From: Acinetobacter sp.
GTDB taxonomy: Bacteria; Pseudomonadota; Gammaproteobacteria; Pseudomonadales; Moraxellaceae
DNA: 6,630 nucleotides
Direction of reading: 5' to 3'
Assembly (NCBI GenBank): GCA_030523805.1
Contig: JAUNHS010000047.1
Coordinates: 1 to 6,630 of the forward strand
A program made the translations under genes and the position numbers. Positions 6,087 through 6,630 of the stretch are shown here, in pieces (positions within the stretch are counted from its first letter, which is position 1; each line of letters opens with the position of its first letter). The notes beneath the pieces are model-generated. The model did no database searches. It worked only from the letters and a program-made list of their open reading frames with translations, and was not told where the DNA came from.

Positions 6087-6630
6087 ATGCAAATCTATTT
6101 AGCTCGCAACAATCAACAAGCAGGCCCTTACACTTTAGAGCAATTAAATCAAATGCTTGCAAGCCAACAAGTGCTACTGACCGACCTTATTTGGCATCAA
6201 GGCATGAAAGAATGGAAAACGGTTGGCGAAGTTACACAAGGACAATTTTCATACCAACCCACGACCATCAATACAACACAACAAACCACATCAAGCAACG
6301 ATACATTGGCAACAACGAACACGACGAGCAATAGTACGATCATTTCCCACCACCAACCCTATCAAGAGCCAGTACAAAAGCAAAATTCATCGGCAGAGTT
6401 GGCAGGACGTGGCAAACGCATGATAGCCAAATTTGTAGATCTTTTATTGCTATCATTACCACAAATCATTGTTACTGCACTTTATTTTCCTATAGATGCT
6501 GTAACTCGCCTTGCAAATGAAGCTACAACGGCAAATGCTACTGAGCAACAAATGCAAATTTTAGAGCAATTTTCTAATTCCATTCCATCATGGTTAAATA
6601 TTGCTCTACTTGTTTATACGCTATTTTTAT
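6087..6630 (+). CDS. GYF_2 (DUF4339)-linker-RDD family membrane protein, N-terminal part; cut by the right edge
   Basis: The frame is open from ATG 6087 to the edge (181 codons). Residues 1-49 form a GYF_2/DUF4339 domain: IYLARNNQQAGPYTLEQL with the GPY-T turn (13-16), W36 and W43 in the pattern IW-x6-W, a probable peptide- or protein-binding module. Residues about 53-102 are a Thr/Ser/Asn/Gln-rich, low-complexity linker. At 105-122 LAGRGKRMIAKFVDLLLL begins an RDD domain, with Arg and Asp spaced as in that family. The first membrane segment is about 113-134, and a second begins around 168. The segment between them (135-167), with A/T/Q-rich residues, should be a loop outside the bilayer. The role is unknown; some RDD proteins have been linked to ion or solute transport, and the GYF_2 domain should face the cytoplasm. 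An in-frame ATG at 6063 would add 8 residues; 6087 fits the domain start better and has AGAGAA at 6074-6079. Confidence 0.8.
   Translation, partial: MQIYLARNNQQAGPYTLEQLNQMLASQQVLLTDLIWHQGMKEWKTVGEVTQGQFSYQPTTINTTQQTTSSNDTLATTNTTSNSTIISHHQPYQEPVQKQNSSAELAGRGKRMIAKFVDLLLLSLPQIIVTALYFPIDAVTRLANEATTANATEQQMQILEQFSNSIPSWLNIALLVYTLFL

Noticed and set aside
6223..6423. 66-codon plus-strand frame overlapping the linker of the GYF_2-RDD gene
   Set aside because: Out-of-frame product of the low-complexity linker; no ribosome site, and the other frame carries recognisable domains.

Overview
The window is an AT-rich chromosomal segment of a gammaproteobacterium, most likely of the family Moraxellaceae (Acinetobacter, Moraxella or a relative). 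This rests on the CTP synthase and PEP synthase sequences, which read like remembered Moraxellaceae orthologues. No search was run, so the family is an inference and no species is claimed. No tRNA, rRNA, CRISPR array, insertion sequence or prophage gene was seen.

Layout from left to right. (1) The minus strand carries the N-terminal 346 codons of pyrG (CTP synthase), running off the left edge. Its 5' leader holds an extended -10 promoter and a compact 10-bp hairpin just before the start codon. (2) Also on the minus strand is a two-gene cassette with an ATGA overlap: a 75-aa ribbon-helix-helix-like protein followed by a 121-aa RelE/ParE-like protein. It looks like a poorly described type II toxin-antitoxin pair, with inverted repeats at its promoter that could be an autoregulatory operator. 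(3) ppsR (minus) and ppsA (plus) are divergently transcribed from a shared AT-rich region of about 250 bp. PpsR is the ADP-dependent kinase/phosphorylase that switches PEP synthase off and on. PpsA makes phosphoenolpyruvate from pyruvate and ATP for gluconeogenesis. PpsA appears to start at a TTG codon behind a strong Shine-Dalgarno sequence. (4) A strong intrinsic terminator follows ppsA. (5) ybaK (plus) encodes a Cys-tRNA(Pro) deacylase. (6) The right edge holds the N-terminal 181 codons of a membrane protein that joins a GYF_2 (DUF4339) domain, a low-complexity linker and the start of an RDD domain.

Functionally this is mostly core metabolism (nucleotide synthesis, gluconeogenesis and its regulator, translation quality control) with one accessory-looking element, the toxin-antitoxin-like cassette between pyrG and ppsR. 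That cassette is the best candidate for something not well described. Smaller points worth attention are the pyrG leader hairpin, the palindromes in promoter regions, two perfect DnaA-box 9-mers in and after ybaK, and the GYF_2-RDD architecture.
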